Shown: positions 10,965-24,749, counted from the stretch's first letter. The stretch is DNA of 64,000 bases from Phoronis australis (GCA_002633005.1 NMRA01000016.1:161396-225395), one strand, 5' to 3'. The notes: generated by a model from the sequence alone, not told the origin. Made by a program: numbers and translations.

Positions 10965-13465
10965 ACAGATTTTGTCTATTGAGAATATATATATGTACTA
11001 TATTATATAGTGGCATAAGGGATTACCACGAAGTTCTGAAGTATTGACATAAGTAGATTCTCTAGAAAAGGCAGCATAATTAATTTTGTGCTAAAAGACC
11101 TACATGTATGCTTTAAAATATTTTACCATATGCAATAAGCACACAAATTGACTTGAACATTGGATCAAAATCCTTGAAGTCCTTTAATCATTAAGATTCG
11201 TGGAGTGTTATACAGAAATTGGCTAACTTTCAGAGCCAATGGCAAATTGCTTGTGAAAGTACAAACTTAATTGAGTAAATGTGTTAGAAAGTTCCAATGT
11301 TTTCAACTTTCTCTCGTTACATAACACGGTTGTAGACGTCGACCTAAATAGTAGCGCTGTCAACTGAATGGTAAACTGCTGTCTACGACAGGTGCCGCTC
11401 AAAAGTAATTGTCCAGGAGGGCAAAATACATGCAGGCAAACTTCAACAGCCAGTTGTTCTAAAGGTTTTTTTAGAAACTAGAAACGGGTAGGCCTATGTG
11501 CATACATACCTCGGGCTAAAGAATTACAACAGTTACTTCATTGATGTAAACTCAAAACATGTATTCATTTCATATTAGCAAACTGAAACCTCAAAGGCTA
11601 AGAAAATACCTTGTGAGGACTCTTTAAGCGTAATAGATACAAATGGCTCCAACTTGTCAGTGTTTCATTTGTGATCCTGTTATTTCACCACATTTGTTCA
11701 CTCGACGAAACCACTTGAGACAGTGCGTGCAGATTTTGGTCTGGTGGATATTTAAATCTCTCCGAAGTGAGTAGCCAACGAAGTCGAGCGCAGGCGCATG
11801 TACAAGACGAGATGAACAATTCCAGAAGTGACGAACTTTGACAGGCTGGGGGGCTTCTTTTCCACTTTCGTCGTACCAGAAAGAGTTTGATATCCATGCT
11901 TAAATTTGACTGATTTTCAGTCTTTAACTATTTACTTGGTTAAACTCCCTCGAAGAGTCTCAGTTTTTTCAAATGGTCAGCCAGTTTGATGAATATATAA
12001 AATTCTCTTTCTAAGCTGGACAAATTGTAGTTCTGAAGCCGATGACCTCGTAATTATAATTGCAAACCTATGTGATTTTTGAGAAAAACTATTTCTATAG
12101 TATTGCGTTATTGGGTATCATGCCTGAACTCTAAACTTACGTGCTGGGCAAGGTGAGCTTGCGAGGAAGGCGGTACCCGAAGGTCACCTGGTTCCAGAGC
12201 AGGAGAAGTGGAGTATCGTTGGTTTCGCAAATGTTTTCGAAAACAAAAGCAATAGAAAAAAACTTTCGCAGAGCGATATTTTCTCTATAAGCTTTTTACT
12301 TGACATTTCTATAATTCTTACCAAACTTTCACGTTGCATTCTTCTATCAAACAATTTGAATATTACTTTGCGTTATTTCTATTGAAGACTGGGCCTTTCG
12401 CGCAGTAAAATAGTATTTCAGTATCAACCGCGTTCTCCCTATGGTAACCTAAGTCGATCCTGAACGGGCGTCGTAACCAAAATTCATAAAATACGTAGTC
12501 ATCAAAGCTTTCCTCTAACTCTTCGGGTTCTGAGAAGTATTAGAAGTATAGTATGAGTGTAGTAAAAAGTTCGGCCTGCATGTAGACTGGTGAACAAAAG
12601 CGGATCGCCAATATCAAATTGCAACACTATAAGATATTGTAACGACATGCACATGTACACGCATGACCTCTGGATTTCTGTGATTTGATAATCTTACTCA
12701 CCCCAGTTCCGGGTTTGGTGGAATGTGTATGGAACCCTTGCACCTTCCCATATACTCCCACTAACCTTGCGTTTCACCCTTCTCACAATCTGTAATAATA
12801 ACAAGAATGTGCGTATTTAAAAAGATTGGGCGCAGTTGTATTTGATGGCGCGAATGATGGACACCAACAGTTAAAAGGCCACAAGCAGAAATTATATTCC
12901 AGAAAGTGTTTTACTCAAAGGTATGTGTTACCTGATGGTGTGTCGAAGACTGCGGGAAGTTCCGTTCTCCATTGTTACCATCCTTTCCCAAGTGCATGCC
13001 GAAAGAAACTGCAAAGAGAAGTACGCTAAACAAGGCCGACATCGGCAATCGAAAGGCCATGCTTGTGATATATTGAGCACTGAACACAACTTTTTGGCAA
13101 ATCCGGAATCTCGACCGTCAAACAACACTAACTTTATACGACTAACCGCAAACTGAGTTCCGCGCAGCACAAAACTCCGTCCAACAGCTGTTATGACAGT
13201 CCTACGAACGCAACACCCAACGACCGTGGTGTTACAAACCATGAGACACGTGGATGTCGTTTTATGACTGTTTTTTTTTAAGTTAAGCTAGTTAGCCTAC
13301 ATGTATTTTAAAGTAAACTCTTTTTCAAGCGTAACGCACTCGCCCGACATATATTTCATGGTGGCGACGTTCACTTCCACAGTTCGTTGAAAGAAGGCGC
13401 TCATCAATACCTGCACATAGTTTACGCTATTCACTTAATTATTTTTAAATGCAATTTTGATGAAC
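10965..13465. repeat. 2.5-kb duplicated segment, copy 2
   Basis: Direct repeat of 8454-10963, 9 bp shorter. It includes the whole exon set of the signal-peptide gene, but two exons carry stop codons. After 13465 the sequence becomes unique, continuing TTTTACTATGACATG. Confidence 0.9.
11936..13060 (-). pseudogene. Second copy of the signal-peptide gene with two premature stops
   Basis: Exon 1 (13060-12932) is identical to copy 1 and exon 2 (12789-12702) differs by a synonymous CGG/CGC change. Exon 3 (12529-12322) has TAC changed to TAA (stop at 12363-12365). Exon 5 has an in-frame 6-bp loss (LIDEDH becomes LADH) and CAA changed to TAA (stop at 11940-11942). Splice sites look unchanged. It could be a decaying tandem paralogue, a null allele from the other haplotype, or sequencing error; window data alone cannot decide. 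Confidence 0.55.
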
Positions 13466-15083
13466 ATTTTACTATGACATGCTCGTTAATCTCTGTGTAA
13501 GATTGCTTGATAAAACTAATGTATGCTAGGGACTAAATGTGTATCTGATCCACACAGCTCGGAGTAAGCAATCAAGCGCGGGGTACACAACCAAAGCGTG
13601 CGGTCCTACTTTATGCATTTCGAGTGCACGTTTCTCTGAAACAACTTGCTCAGATTTTGCATCCATTTTCATCTTCATTAACACTGCGGAGGTGAAATCT
13701 GAATCAACGTGATAATCGCATCAGTACTCGCGCTTGTTTTGACATATTTTGCCGCACTCGACATATATTACAATTGCGTTTACCAAACAGTCTGTTGTAC
13801 AAATAGTTTAGCACATGGGCGGATCCGGAGTAAGAGGGAGGCCCTCGAAATTGTAGAAAACTAGGCTGTAACAAATCAAATAGGTCAAATATCCGGAGGA
13901 GGCTGGTGATGATCATAACCACACCCGATGCCAGCCTCGTTTGCGGGAGCGTTAATTTTACCAATGAGCTATACCAGGTATAGCTCATTGATTTTACAAA
14001 CAGGTACCTTGTTTTATTGGCTCCGTGATTCGGTCGGTGGCCCACTTCTCGGGTTCTGGATCCGCATATCTCACCTTCCTATCACTTCTATCTTTTGTTT
14101 TTGGACAGAATTGTTTTACTTTTTTCACGCAGTGAAAATTTGTCTCTGTTTGACAACCAAAAGTTGTATTCGGTCACAAAATGACGTTTAGTTTTTCACT
14201 AGTGTCGCTAGGAGCGTGAGTCGTACCAGTCGCTACTTTCTCGGCATGTATTTGCTGTCAACCAAAAAATAGATTGATTTCACTGCACCGCAGGGCTGAT
14301 GCATGATATAAAATCTCGTACACGCCGAGGATTGTTTGCTTAAGCTTGATCTCAACTCTCAATCCTTAACAAATGAACTTATCGACCGATTTCTTTCTGG
14401 AGATGACGATGACATTTTGGAGGGACGTGATCGGTGTGTTCTTTTTACACACAATTACTCTAAGGATATCGAACATAAACAGAAAAGTGAATCAACTTAC
14501 TGGGTCTCCCGTAAGTTGACTGATCGCTTGAAAAACGTTATGCCGGTGAAATGCAAAAACATCCACTGACTCAGTGAGAAGGAATTTGTAGCATCATATC
14601 TGTGTGCGGCTATTTGTTGCTTGTTCGATGTAACCAAAGGCACTACTCTCTGTACAGTTTTTTGGTCATCAGGTGTACAGTTATCAAGTAAATTGCCTAG
14701 AGACAGGACATCAATTTAATCGCAGAAAACATAAAATGTTTAAGTTCCTTTCCTTTTTTTGACCGTCGTAAGATGAAAGCAAAACATTTGGCGCTGGTTC
14801 GCCACTGTGCGAAAAGGGATGTTTCAAGGCAATTATCATATTAATTAAACAACAACCGAAATTTTATCAAGTGGACAATATGCGTCTGGTCCTGTTGAGG
14901 TATATTGACCTCCATTTTTACTCATATATCGAAAAAACTTGGCTTTGTCAACCTCTAAAAGTATATCAGGGAATGAAAATATGTTTTTGTATTTATGTAC
15001 CATTAATATTTTTCCGTTAACAATTTTTAAGTCAAATTTTCATTTTTAAGAAAGCCACATTCATAGCAGTGAGGTCTGGGGGT
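13466..15083. other. Interval with no recognisable gene
   Basis: Only short ORFs. A plus-strand ORF at 14336-14569 contains an acidic SGDDDDILEG stretch but matches nothing I know and has no convincing splice context. A perfect short palindrome lies at 13962-13990. Confidence 0.45.
13962..13990. repeat. Perfect 14-bp palindrome
   Basis: CAATGAGCTATACC is followed after one base by its exact reverse complement. It could form a hairpin or bind a dimeric protein. No gene start is recognised beside it. Confidence 0.75.
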
Positions 15084-16454
15084 AGATATGTATGGAGCTG
15101 CCTTACATGTATGCCTGGCGGAAGATTCGATTTGAGGGAAAGCCGTAACCTTTCACCTCGGATAAGTAGTAGTAAACAGTTTTCCACGCAGTTGTGTGGA
15201 ACCAAGGTGGTTCTGCTACATCTTTTTTCTCGCTACACTGTATATATTTAGCATTCGGAGTTCCCCGAGAATGAATATAAGGTATTTTGTTAGACATGTG
15301 TGAATTATGAATTATTCTCACCGTAACCAATACTTATATAAAACTGAAACAAAGTCTGTCTCATTAGATGCAATTTGCAATGCATTTGGAGTGTTCGTGA
15401 GTGCAAATGATTTGAGAAGCCAGCAATGAATAAATCACTGCGTTACCGGCTTTAGGTGCAATAAAACTGATTGACCGGACACCGAGGCCGTGTGAGCGCA
15501 TGCTAATTCAGTGTTTGCTGACAGAAACTGTTGTGAAACAACAACTCGATTTTCTATCCCACGGACAGGTGATAGGGGAAACTTTATTTACATATACATT
15601 ATTCAAATAATGATTGTCAATGTACAACTTCTGCTCTGACGGTTCTGTGGCCAAAGGGGAACCATTCGCGGCACCCGACGAGTAAGTAGATTTGCAGTTT
15701 CGTGGCTAATTCACCAACATAATCACGTGCACATTACTTCTTTGGCTCACTAGTATAGTATTTTCTTGACTGGAAGTTAATTTTCCAACTTTGGCTAGTT
15801 TATGTTCGTGATGGCTTCAGTTCGGCCGCGACGGGCCTGATCGGGTTCCGAGCCACTGGCCGGGATAACAAGCATTTTGTGTGTTTAGAACTCAAATTTC
15901 TCAAGTCTGAACAACACAGATCTATTTTCTCCTGTTTGTATTTCACGGAAGAATGCTTCGATTTTATCTCCGAACAGACCCCAAACTCCTGCTACGGACC
16001 TTGGTAAATTGGCGTGCCGAACTTTGTAGGCTACGGGGTGTCCAAATACCAATAAATCCGTTACAGCGAAATAAAAAACACGTTTTTATAAGAACTCGAT
16101 GTATTTTTAAGGGTTTTACGTCGAATTTTGATGATTTATTGGTGTTAAACGATGAATTCTAGCGATAAGCTGACACCAGTAACCCGTGTTTTGAACTACT
16201 GAACAGACTGCGTGTGAAACCAATGAGGTCATTGGATAATTTCAACACCTCCGCCTGCCGTCAGGTGTCAGGTAACGCAACCGAACGTGCCGTTATCGAG
16301 TAGAACTACTCGATCTTAATTGATACAAAATAGGTTGTTTTTTGGGTGGCATTCTCCTTTAAGTTATTCATGACTGAGCTGGATCTTGAGTGACTAAACG
16401 ATGTAACATTTAAAGGTAAAATCACTGGGTGGAAACCGCAGTCAATATAAATCG
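15084..16454. repeat. 1.37-kb duplicated segment, copy 1
   Basis: Starts AGATATGTATGGAGCTGCC and is repeated from 16456 after a single N. The first roughly 0.9 kb looks identical between copies; base changes and a few small indels are confined to the last part. ORFs inside are short and unrecognised. Confidence 0.9.
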
Positions 16455-16455
16455 N

Positions 16456-17831
16456 AGATATGTATGGAGCTGCCTTACATGTATGCCTGGCGGAAGATTC
16501 GATTTGAGGGAAAGCCGTAACCTTTCACCTCGGATAAGTAGTAGTAAACAGTTTTCCACGCAGTTGTGTGGAACCAAGGTGGTTCTGCTACATCTTTTTT
16601 CTCGCTACACTGTATATATTTAGCATTCGGAGTTCCCCGAGAATGAATATAAGGTATTTTGTTAGACATGTGTGAATTATGAATTATTCTCACCGTAACC
16701 AATACTTATATAAAACTGAAACAAAGTCTGTCTCATTAGATGCAATTTGCAATGCATTTGGAGTGTTCGTGAGTGCAAATGATTTGAGAAGCCAGCAATG
16801 AATAAATCACTGCGTTACCGGCTTTAGGTGCAATAAAACTGATTGACCGGACACCGAGGCCGTGTGAGCGCATGCTAATTCAGTGTTTGCTGACAGAAAC
16901 TGTTGTGAAACAACAACTCGATTTTCTATCCCACGGACAGGTGATAGGGGAAACTTTATTTACATATACATTATTCAAATAATGATTGTCAATGTACAAC
17001 TTCTGCTCTGACGGTTCTGTGGCCAAAGGGGAACCATTCGCGGCACCCGACGAGTAAGTAGATTTGCAGTTTCGTGGCTAATTCACCAACATAATCACGT
17101 GCACATTACTTCTTTGGCTCACTAGTATAGTATTTTCTTGACTGGAAGTTAATTTTCCAACTTTGGCTAGTTTATGTTCGTGATGGCTTCAGTTCGGCCG
17201 CGACGGGCCTGATCGGGTTCCGAGCCACTGGCCGGGATAACAAGCATTTTGTGTGTTTAGAACTCAAATTTCTCAAGTCTGAACAACACAGATCTATTTT
17301 CTCCTGTTTGTATTTCACGGAAGAATGCTTCGATTTTATCTCCGAACAGACCCCAAACTCCTGCTACGGACATTGGTAAATTGGCGTGCCGAACTTTGTA
17401 GGCTACGGGGTGTCCAAATACCAATAAATCCGTTACAGCGAAATAAAAAACACGTTTTTATAAGAACTCGATGTATTTTTAAGGGTTTTACGTCGAAGTT
17501 TGATGATTTATTGGTGTTAAACGATGAATTCTAGCGATAAGCTGACACCAGTAACCCGTGTTGTGATCTACTGTCCTGAACAGACTGCGTGTGAAACCAA
17601 TGAGGTCATTGGATAATTTCAACACCTCCGCCTGCCGTCAGGTGTCAGGTAACGCAACCGAACGTGCCGTTATCGAGGAGAACTACTCGATCTAAATTGA
17701 TACAAAATAGGTTGTTTTTTGGGTGACATTTTCCTTTAAGTTATTCATGACTGAGCTGGATCTTGAGTGACTAAACGATGTAACATTTAATGGTAAAATC
17801 ACTGGGTGGAAACCGCATTCAATATAAATCG
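16456..17831. repeat. 1.37-kb duplicated segment, copy 2
   Basis: Direct repeat of 15084-16454, 5 bp longer. After AATATAAATCG it runs into unique sequence. Interpreted as the alternative haplotype placed in tandem. Confidence 0.9.
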
Positions 17832-20469
17832 GTCACAGTCAAATAAATTATGTTTTATGAATTAACCTAATTGACACGCTTTTTTGGCTTTTTTTGTGTG
17901 TATCTAAATTAGTAAACTGGCAGTAGGCCAATGCAGTACTGAATGAAGACTACTGTAGGGAAAAGAAAATAGTGCAACTGTTTTGATCTGCGTTGTTTTT
18001 TTTAAGACTCATGTAGCAAAGCGGCATTATGAAAAAGTCACCTGACGCTATCGGAGACGGGTCAAGATCATTATTCTTTTCCCCTCAGCGCCAACCACCT
18101 GATGTTAGCTGACTTGGGTGAGACTTGTCATTTTATACACAGAGGTGCAGGTTTAAAAATTTCTCAGGTACAGACCAGATCCAATTCTGTTATTTTTGTC
18201 TTGGTGTTTATTTCTTAATGAAACGTGGTTGCTCTCGAAAGATGGTGTCGTATATCAAGGGGAGAAAAAACACTCTTGCTCTTGTTGCACGAAAAGTTTT
18301 AGTGACTGAATTGCATTGCCAACGCACCGTGGCCCCCAGTAGAGGTCTGCTACACAATCTGATGTGGGGTCTATGCATTATGTTGATGCGTTACTTTCCT
18401 AAACAATCCAGTCAAACTTAAAGTGATCTACCTTGTTATGGGCGTTGCCGGAAAACAACACACCAATCATTTATTGTTAGAAGATTTTGCGAGATTGGTT
18501 AATAACTTACAAATGAATTATATACAGTTTTAAAACGAAAAAATTACCTGCAATTACAATTTATGTTATAGTGACGGGTTCAGCGTGAAATCACTACTCA
18601 AGTCGGTAAATCTTGTTATGGTATTTCTCCGTAAACGCGTGATATATTCAGCTGATCCCAGAGCACCGCCACCTTTTGGGTATTGTTTTATTTATTTATT
18701 TTTTGTTTTTTAGTACGGCGAATTTGCGTATTATAAACCCGTGAGCCTGCTGAAGTCCACGACTTTGAATATGTAGATGGGTTCAGTAGACAAGCTAAGT
18801 CACGTGCGTCTCCCATGTGAGTGGAGAGCAGAGCACGAGCTGTTTAAAACTATATTTTCGAAGTATATCTACCCGAATGTCATTCCAAACTGTTCAGCAT
18901 GGTCACATTTTTTTACTTCATGAGAAAGACTTGTGCTCAGTTTTGTAGATCATTGAAAATGTCGATGATTTTAGTATTAAATTGGTAATTTGGAGGGTCA
19001 ACCACGTTTTCAATTGTCTGCCCCAAGGTCAATAGTTAGTTACCTCCATACAAAAAACAAGTCTTCATTTTTGTGATAAAGTTTCCATTCGATTACAATC
19101 GAGGGACAAAAACTAACCTCACGAATAATATGTAAATTTCTGCATTCAAACAATACCGCAATGTTCACGTGATGATGGGGTACATTTATTATCAAGCACT
19201 GCTTCCGCTATTTAATCCCTTTATTTTAAGAGAAATTCAGCCTTTTTGTAAGGTCTCCGTCAGGTGTCTAGTTCTCCACCAAGCGAATGCGCACGCGCTG
19301 CATACGCATGCTCAACTCGTGCATCGCTCCAACGGGAAGATTCACTGTTGCTATCTTAATTATTTCGAGTTGTTCACGTGGCACTGCGTAGTCTCGTTCT
19401 ATCTTGACTTGATAGTTCAAACTCTAAAATTAGACAAGCAAAAAATTCTGGTTCTCCACGATTGTATTACATCCGGATTCACAGCATGGTGTGTTTTGGG
19501 ATTTTTTGAACCGAGTCAATGTTGTTTGAGTCGTTGTTGGGTCTTCAAAGCGCTCGTCAAACAGTGTTTCGCAAGAGCGAGTTCAACCAGTCAGCAAGAC
19601 ACGTGGCCCACTGTACCTCCGGCCTCAGCTGCAAAACTTGTGTTGCATAACAGGTGAAATGAAACCGTTGTAGGACAATTCCTTTGCCATTCTGCACCCG
19701 TTAGGAGCTCAAATTTAATGGACAAAAACATGTGCCTCAATCCAGGTCTCCACAATGTTGGAAGAGTATCCGACAGGAACTAGTTTGAGCGAATTGGATT
19801 ATGGGGGCCGAGGTCGAACACCAGGCTACACTATGTCGTAAGAAATTTTCCGCTCAACCTGGTTCACATCCTTCTGTAAAATACACCCGCGGTGGCCGAC
19901 TTTTGTAGTCAAGGTCACAGGAGTTCGGAAATTCCAAATTTTTTCGACTACCCAGGGGCGGAACGTTTGAGGAGTCTCGAGGGTAACATTCCGCTCCGAT
20001 TTGGTTAGGTAACGAAAGAAAAAGTTGGGCAAAGAGGTCCATTGTATTACTGCACAGATTTGAAAATTTTGAATAAGTGCTTTTGTATGGATGTTATTCG
20101 TTTATGATTAATTTGTAGCATCTATTAATGGCGGCGTTTACAGTGTGATTAAGATTTTCCTGTTATTTATCAAGTTAGAACGCATTCAACGACGACAAAG
20201 ACGTTTCATTTGATTTTACCATTAGTGTAATTATATTCATGCGAGAGGTCACAAAAATCTATTTACCACATATATAGCAACAGAAATAATTATTAATGTC
20301 CTGATCGCCTTCACCAAGAAAAAAATAAAGGAACTGTTTTATCGCCCAACCAAGAACTGAATTCAAGGAGAGGTGCCAACGTCCAGTTTACTTAATATGT
20401 TTTAACTGGTAGAAAACTTTGCTGAAAAAAGAACAAAGAAATTGTTAAAAATATTTAAAGTAATTGAAT

Positions 20470-20898
20470 ATCTTCGCTACCAAGGGCCACATTTCTTTAA
20501 ACTATTTTACAATGCAAATTGTCAACCCATGAAACCATATATTTTTCGATTTGTTCCATGAAATAACAGAGGTCTTGTTTTTTGATGACTGCAATTTTGA
20601 TCGAAAGAGGCCTTGCTATTTTTTCAAGACACCCAATTGTAACTAATAGAATGCAGAGATAGAATTTTAAAGTTTTTTGTGAAAAATGTCACATAAACAT
20701 GTACGGTAGCCGTGGCTTACCTGGCGTTGATTGTGGGAAAATGCACAATCACGTGACTACAAGCAGGTATCATTTTCGCGTGCACAGTAGGATCCTGTGA
20801 TTATCAAGGTTTTAAAAAATATACGGTTCCATGGGTTGACAAGTTGCATTTCAAAATATATTCAAAAAAGTGTGTGACCTTTGGTGGAGAAGGTATCC
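20470..20898. mobile_element. MITE-like element with about 80-bp imperfect inverted arms
   Basis: The left arm has TTGTCAACCCATGAAACC near 20522-20539. The right arm has the reverse complement of a near-identical block at about 20827-20850, and similarity continues outward to ACCAAGGGCCACA versus ACCAAAGGTCACA. The centre has no ORF. Size and structure fit a non-autonomous DNA transposon; no target-site duplication could be fixed. Confidence 0.55.
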
Positions 20899-21800
20899 GA
20901 TTACCTTAACCAATAAAGATTTAGATCCCGTCTGGCAAATTGTACCGAATTTGTGTCTGTGAACACAATCAAACTCGGAGTTTGACGTTTTGATGAGCTT
21001 GGCGACTATTCCACACTAACAAGTTCCCCTGTAGAGTCGCGGAGATTGTCATTTTTGTTTACTGATAATCACGTGATTTAGATGCTGCTTACTGTCTGTT
21101 TGGTATTCACCAAAGGCCACAGAACTCTAACAAATACTTTTGAAATTAATTTTTTCACAGTGTCAGTATTAAATTTGGACCATCAAAACGACCCTAAGTT
21201 GTCTTTGTAAGACTCGGCCTCATTTTAATGGTGGAAAAACGACTTCGGATATTTTTCAAGGAGTCATATTTAATGTTACACAAGCTTTCTGAGCAAAGAA
21301 ATCTAGCCCTGGAATTCCAACGTATTCTTGCCACCCCGGGACTAGCCGCGAGAGTTTGCAATGGGAATTTCCGACTGTTTGCTCCGGCGACTTAAGTTTT
21401 GATCGGGAGTTGCAATTATCAAATCAAACCTAATTCATTGCTTCATTTTCATTTTGTTATCAATGTTATTACTGTTCATCAAGCGACACTCTTAAGGTAC
21501 GGCCCGGCCCATACAATCAAAGCCTTCTCGTCAAAAGTAGTCAATATCATCACCATCGTCATCCACAAATTAGCAGTCGTTATGTCCTTCAGCGTACTTG
21601 AACTTGCTCTTCGTCAAATACTGCTCTTAACATTTAAACATGTGAATTATACACGTAGGTCTAATAGTGCAAAACACGTAACTGCATACAGCACACATCA
21701 CGAACTCTTACCCGACCGGTGGTAAATCGGTCAAGGACCGGTCGTCTATAGCCGACCAGCAGCCGACCGGCAACGGTCTGCAAGTATACATCAGCCTCCC

Positions 21801-21938
21801 GTTCAGTAACGCTAGGACCTCGCTAAAGAGCAAGTCTTCGCGAGATCACGTGAGATACTGTAGTGTATTTCAAATGAGATCACGTGACTTTAGCTACATT
21901 TTAGGTAGGTCCTAGCGTATTTTCTAGCGTTACTTAAC
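21801..21938. mobile_element. CACGTG inverted-repeat element, copy 1
   Basis: Roughly 138-bp element beginning GTTCAGTAACGCTAGGACC and ending in an approximate reverse complement of it. Inside are TCGCGAGATCACGTGAGA and GAGATCACGTGACTTT, so the whole element is close to palindromic. Three further copies are at 32995, 61116 and 62332. A small foldback or MITE-type element with no coding capacity. Confidence 0.8.
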
Positions 21939-22637
21939 GCACGCCAGCTGAGTCGCCCTGTGCATGGTTGTATGTTGGGTAGGCAAACTGGTTGTCTAGC
22001 TTGGACGACCCACTTAGATCTTTATGACTAAGCAGATGAACTTTGTTGTTCGTACTCGACTATTTAAACTTAGGAAAAGTGATTGTAATATATGAACTGC
22101 GTGATATAAAATCCAAGTAAATGTCCCTGTGTACGTACCGGCCGCGTGGTAAAATCAAATGTTAAGTGATCTAGCTGTGAGGTGTGTTTTACGCACACCA
22201 ATCAAGAAACGTTTAAATGTTGCAGTGCATTTGAATAAAAATCCAAAAACAACACTGGGCGTGCTACTACCGCAGGTGTCATAAACACTGCTATTCACAA
22301 GTGCTGGCTTTTCTTGCATTTTTTTGCAAAAGCTGTTTCTCAAAGAAATTTGATCGAAGTGTGGAATGTGCGACCTTCACAATAGTTTAAAAACATGTCT
22401 GGGTTAAAAAACAATCATCCTCTGTTCTATTCACTAGAATTAGCAAACCAAAATTAAAGACATTTGTCGATGAAAAAGACCACTTTCAACGACTTCGACA
22501 TTTGTTTCCGGCTCCGCCATATTAAATCTCCAGGGTCAGTCTCGTTTTCAAATCAACCAATGACATTCAAGTTCAAACTAGGCCATTGTTATCATTATAA
22601 TCATTTGTGCCTACGATTACATCTCATCACAATCCAG

Positions 22638-22886
22638 GACATCAACTTACGGCAGTATAACTCAGCGACAAGATGGCGTCGAGAGCAAGGCATCTGTCTG
22701 GAAAATGTTGACATTTTTGCATATACTGCCGGCTTCTTTTATTTTAATAATGCCTGTTTTGTTTTGGTTAAGAACTGGTGCAGTATTTTGTCCCATTGAG
22801 ACCTTGCAACTACCACAGGTCCGATATTAATTTGCAATATTTGGGCAAAATTGTGTCCCACGGATGGACAACCTTGTGGAGCGTAC
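22638..22886. repeat. Dispersed repeat family R2, copy 1
   Basis: Starts GACATCAACTTACGGCAG and includes GGAAAATGTTGACATTTTTG and TTTTGGTTAAGAACTGG. It aligns in the same orientation with 27111-27343 inside intron 8 of neither exon-bearing segment but just upstream of the NB-ARC gene's exon 8. No ORF is conserved between the copies, so probably a transposon-derived fragment. Confidence 0.7.
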
Positions 22887-24551
22887 GGACGGGGGTTACG
22901 TGTCTAAGGTAAAAGGGATGTATCTTTGGCTCTGAATTTTGTCTGTTAGTGTCCAAGAATCGAACTCAAAAGTTCGTGCATCAATTAAAGTAGTTGACAG
23001 TCTACTGAACTAGCCACAGCCGACCATATTTTCTTTCAGTTAAAAACATAATCAAACATTGCCTACATATTACAGAGATTTTAGGGCATGGAAAATTCGC
23101 TCCGTCATCTTTCCAACAATGGCTACCGTGACCACAGATTATAGTATAAGGAGTATTAAGTCTGTATATCCTAAATGGACAAAATCTGCGATTGTACATA
23201 TGTACGCATAAGGTGCTACCAACAGACAAGTCACTATTCTTTAGCGGCTCATGGTGTGAGTCAAGTTTTCACAAGTACGGCATCTGCTCACTAACCGGAA
23301 AGTCGCACCTCTTCTGGGAATTACCTAATCCATGAAAATATCGGAGTTGTCTAAGATAGATGCAGTGACTCACCAAAAGGCTTACTCGACCAAATGTGTT
23401 GAGAAGGCGATTGATATTTCCAAGAACAAACATTTTCGTCGTTTGGTTACAGTACGGACAGGAGTAAACATGATTCGATGACAAAAAATACCTTATCCTA
23501 CAATAAAAGTCTTACTTCGTCGAAGACGGCCAAGTTCGCTCATCAGAATTGTTTTAGACGTACACATTATCAGATGTACATGTAGATTGTAATCTACTGC
23601 AAATACCAGAGTACGTTCTATGGTTCATCTTAAACCTGTATATGATGACGAATCGTGGGGAATATCAGTCACCTTGTCACCATCTTGAGGTTGGAAATTA
23701 ATCTGCTTTAAAGAAATAAATATTCTGAAAATCTGTTGGTTTCACTTATTCAAGAAACGGTCAGTTGGCTAGGTATCTTACCCTATCATGTGACAACCCA
23801 ATTAAGACTGGCTTCAGTTGAGAAAAAGATCATCGAAACATCTTTCAAGTATATACCAGGGAATTTTTAATAATTCATTTAGCAAAAATGCACGTCAAAA
23901 TATTTTATTTTGAAAACAACAGCAGAGCTGTCTACATTAGACAAATCATACGCTTACAAGATTCACACGCAAGTGGACGAGGATCCGCTGAAACACCAAA
24001 GGGTTCTGAAACAAGCACATTTCTGTGCCTTAAAATGTGCTTAATCAGCACGTATTTTTGCTTAATCGGTGCGTACTTTAAGTTCTTGAACGATCATCGT
24101 TCTGCTATTACAGTTGTATTCAACGTGCAGTTTTGTTTAATCAACGGGTTGTTTTACTTAATCAACGCCTACTCTTAATCACAGTCAATCGAATCACGCC
24201 ACTGCTCTCAAATCTCAAAATAGCGGAAGACTTTCGACATGGTGCAAGGTAACTTTTGAAGAATGTTGCAGATTCTCACCAAGTGGCCAAGTAAATGATG
24301 GCGCCGTTACGTGCTGAATGTAAACTTGTCTTTGATTGGACATATCGAATAACTAATTCAGTCCTTTGATTAAGTAGAATTACGGATAGATTAAGCAAAA
24401 GTAGGCATTTTAGTGTACGAATTACAAAGTAAAAAACTTAACAATAAGTAAGGCAAAACACCAACATGACTGTTTTCAAATTTAAAAAGTAAATAATATC
24501 CGTATTTGAATATTTAAAATCGAAGTTTTATAAGAGAAATTAGCGAATAGA

Positions 24552-24557
24552 TTTATT
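24552..24557 (-). promoter_or_regulatory. Candidate polyadenylation signal of the NB-ARC/TPR gene
   Basis: AATAAA on the minus strand about 195 bp beyond the TGA stop at 24750-24752. It is the canonical hexamer at a plausible 3' UTR distance. Confidence 0.5.
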
Positions 24558-24749
24558 TCAGCATCAAGGCTAGGCAACGAGCATTAATTTATGAATCGAT
24601 TATGACGGGTCAGTACAGTCACAATCTCGCTTAAGCGTTGGTTCACAAAAACTCTAATGCAAGATTTGTCTGGTGCACTTTCCGCTTATCCTCCGGAAGA
24701 CACGAAATTTTAGCGATTTCCGCTATCATCTCATTTGCACCTTTACGTT

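Larger units (their letters stand above)
17832..24551. other. Gene-poor, repeat-bearing interval downstream of the NB-ARC gene
   Basis: No recognisable exon. The longest ORF (19169-19657, plus strand, 162 codons) has no domain I recognise and no splice or codon support. The interval contains an inverted repeat (20470-20898), an inverted-repeat element (21801-21938) and one copy of dispersed family R2 (22638-22886). Confidence 0.5.

Noticed and set aside
19169-19657. 162-codon plus-strand ORF
   Set aside because: Longest ORF in its region but with no recognisable domain, no splice context and no matching neighbour; consistent with chance in AT-rich DNA.
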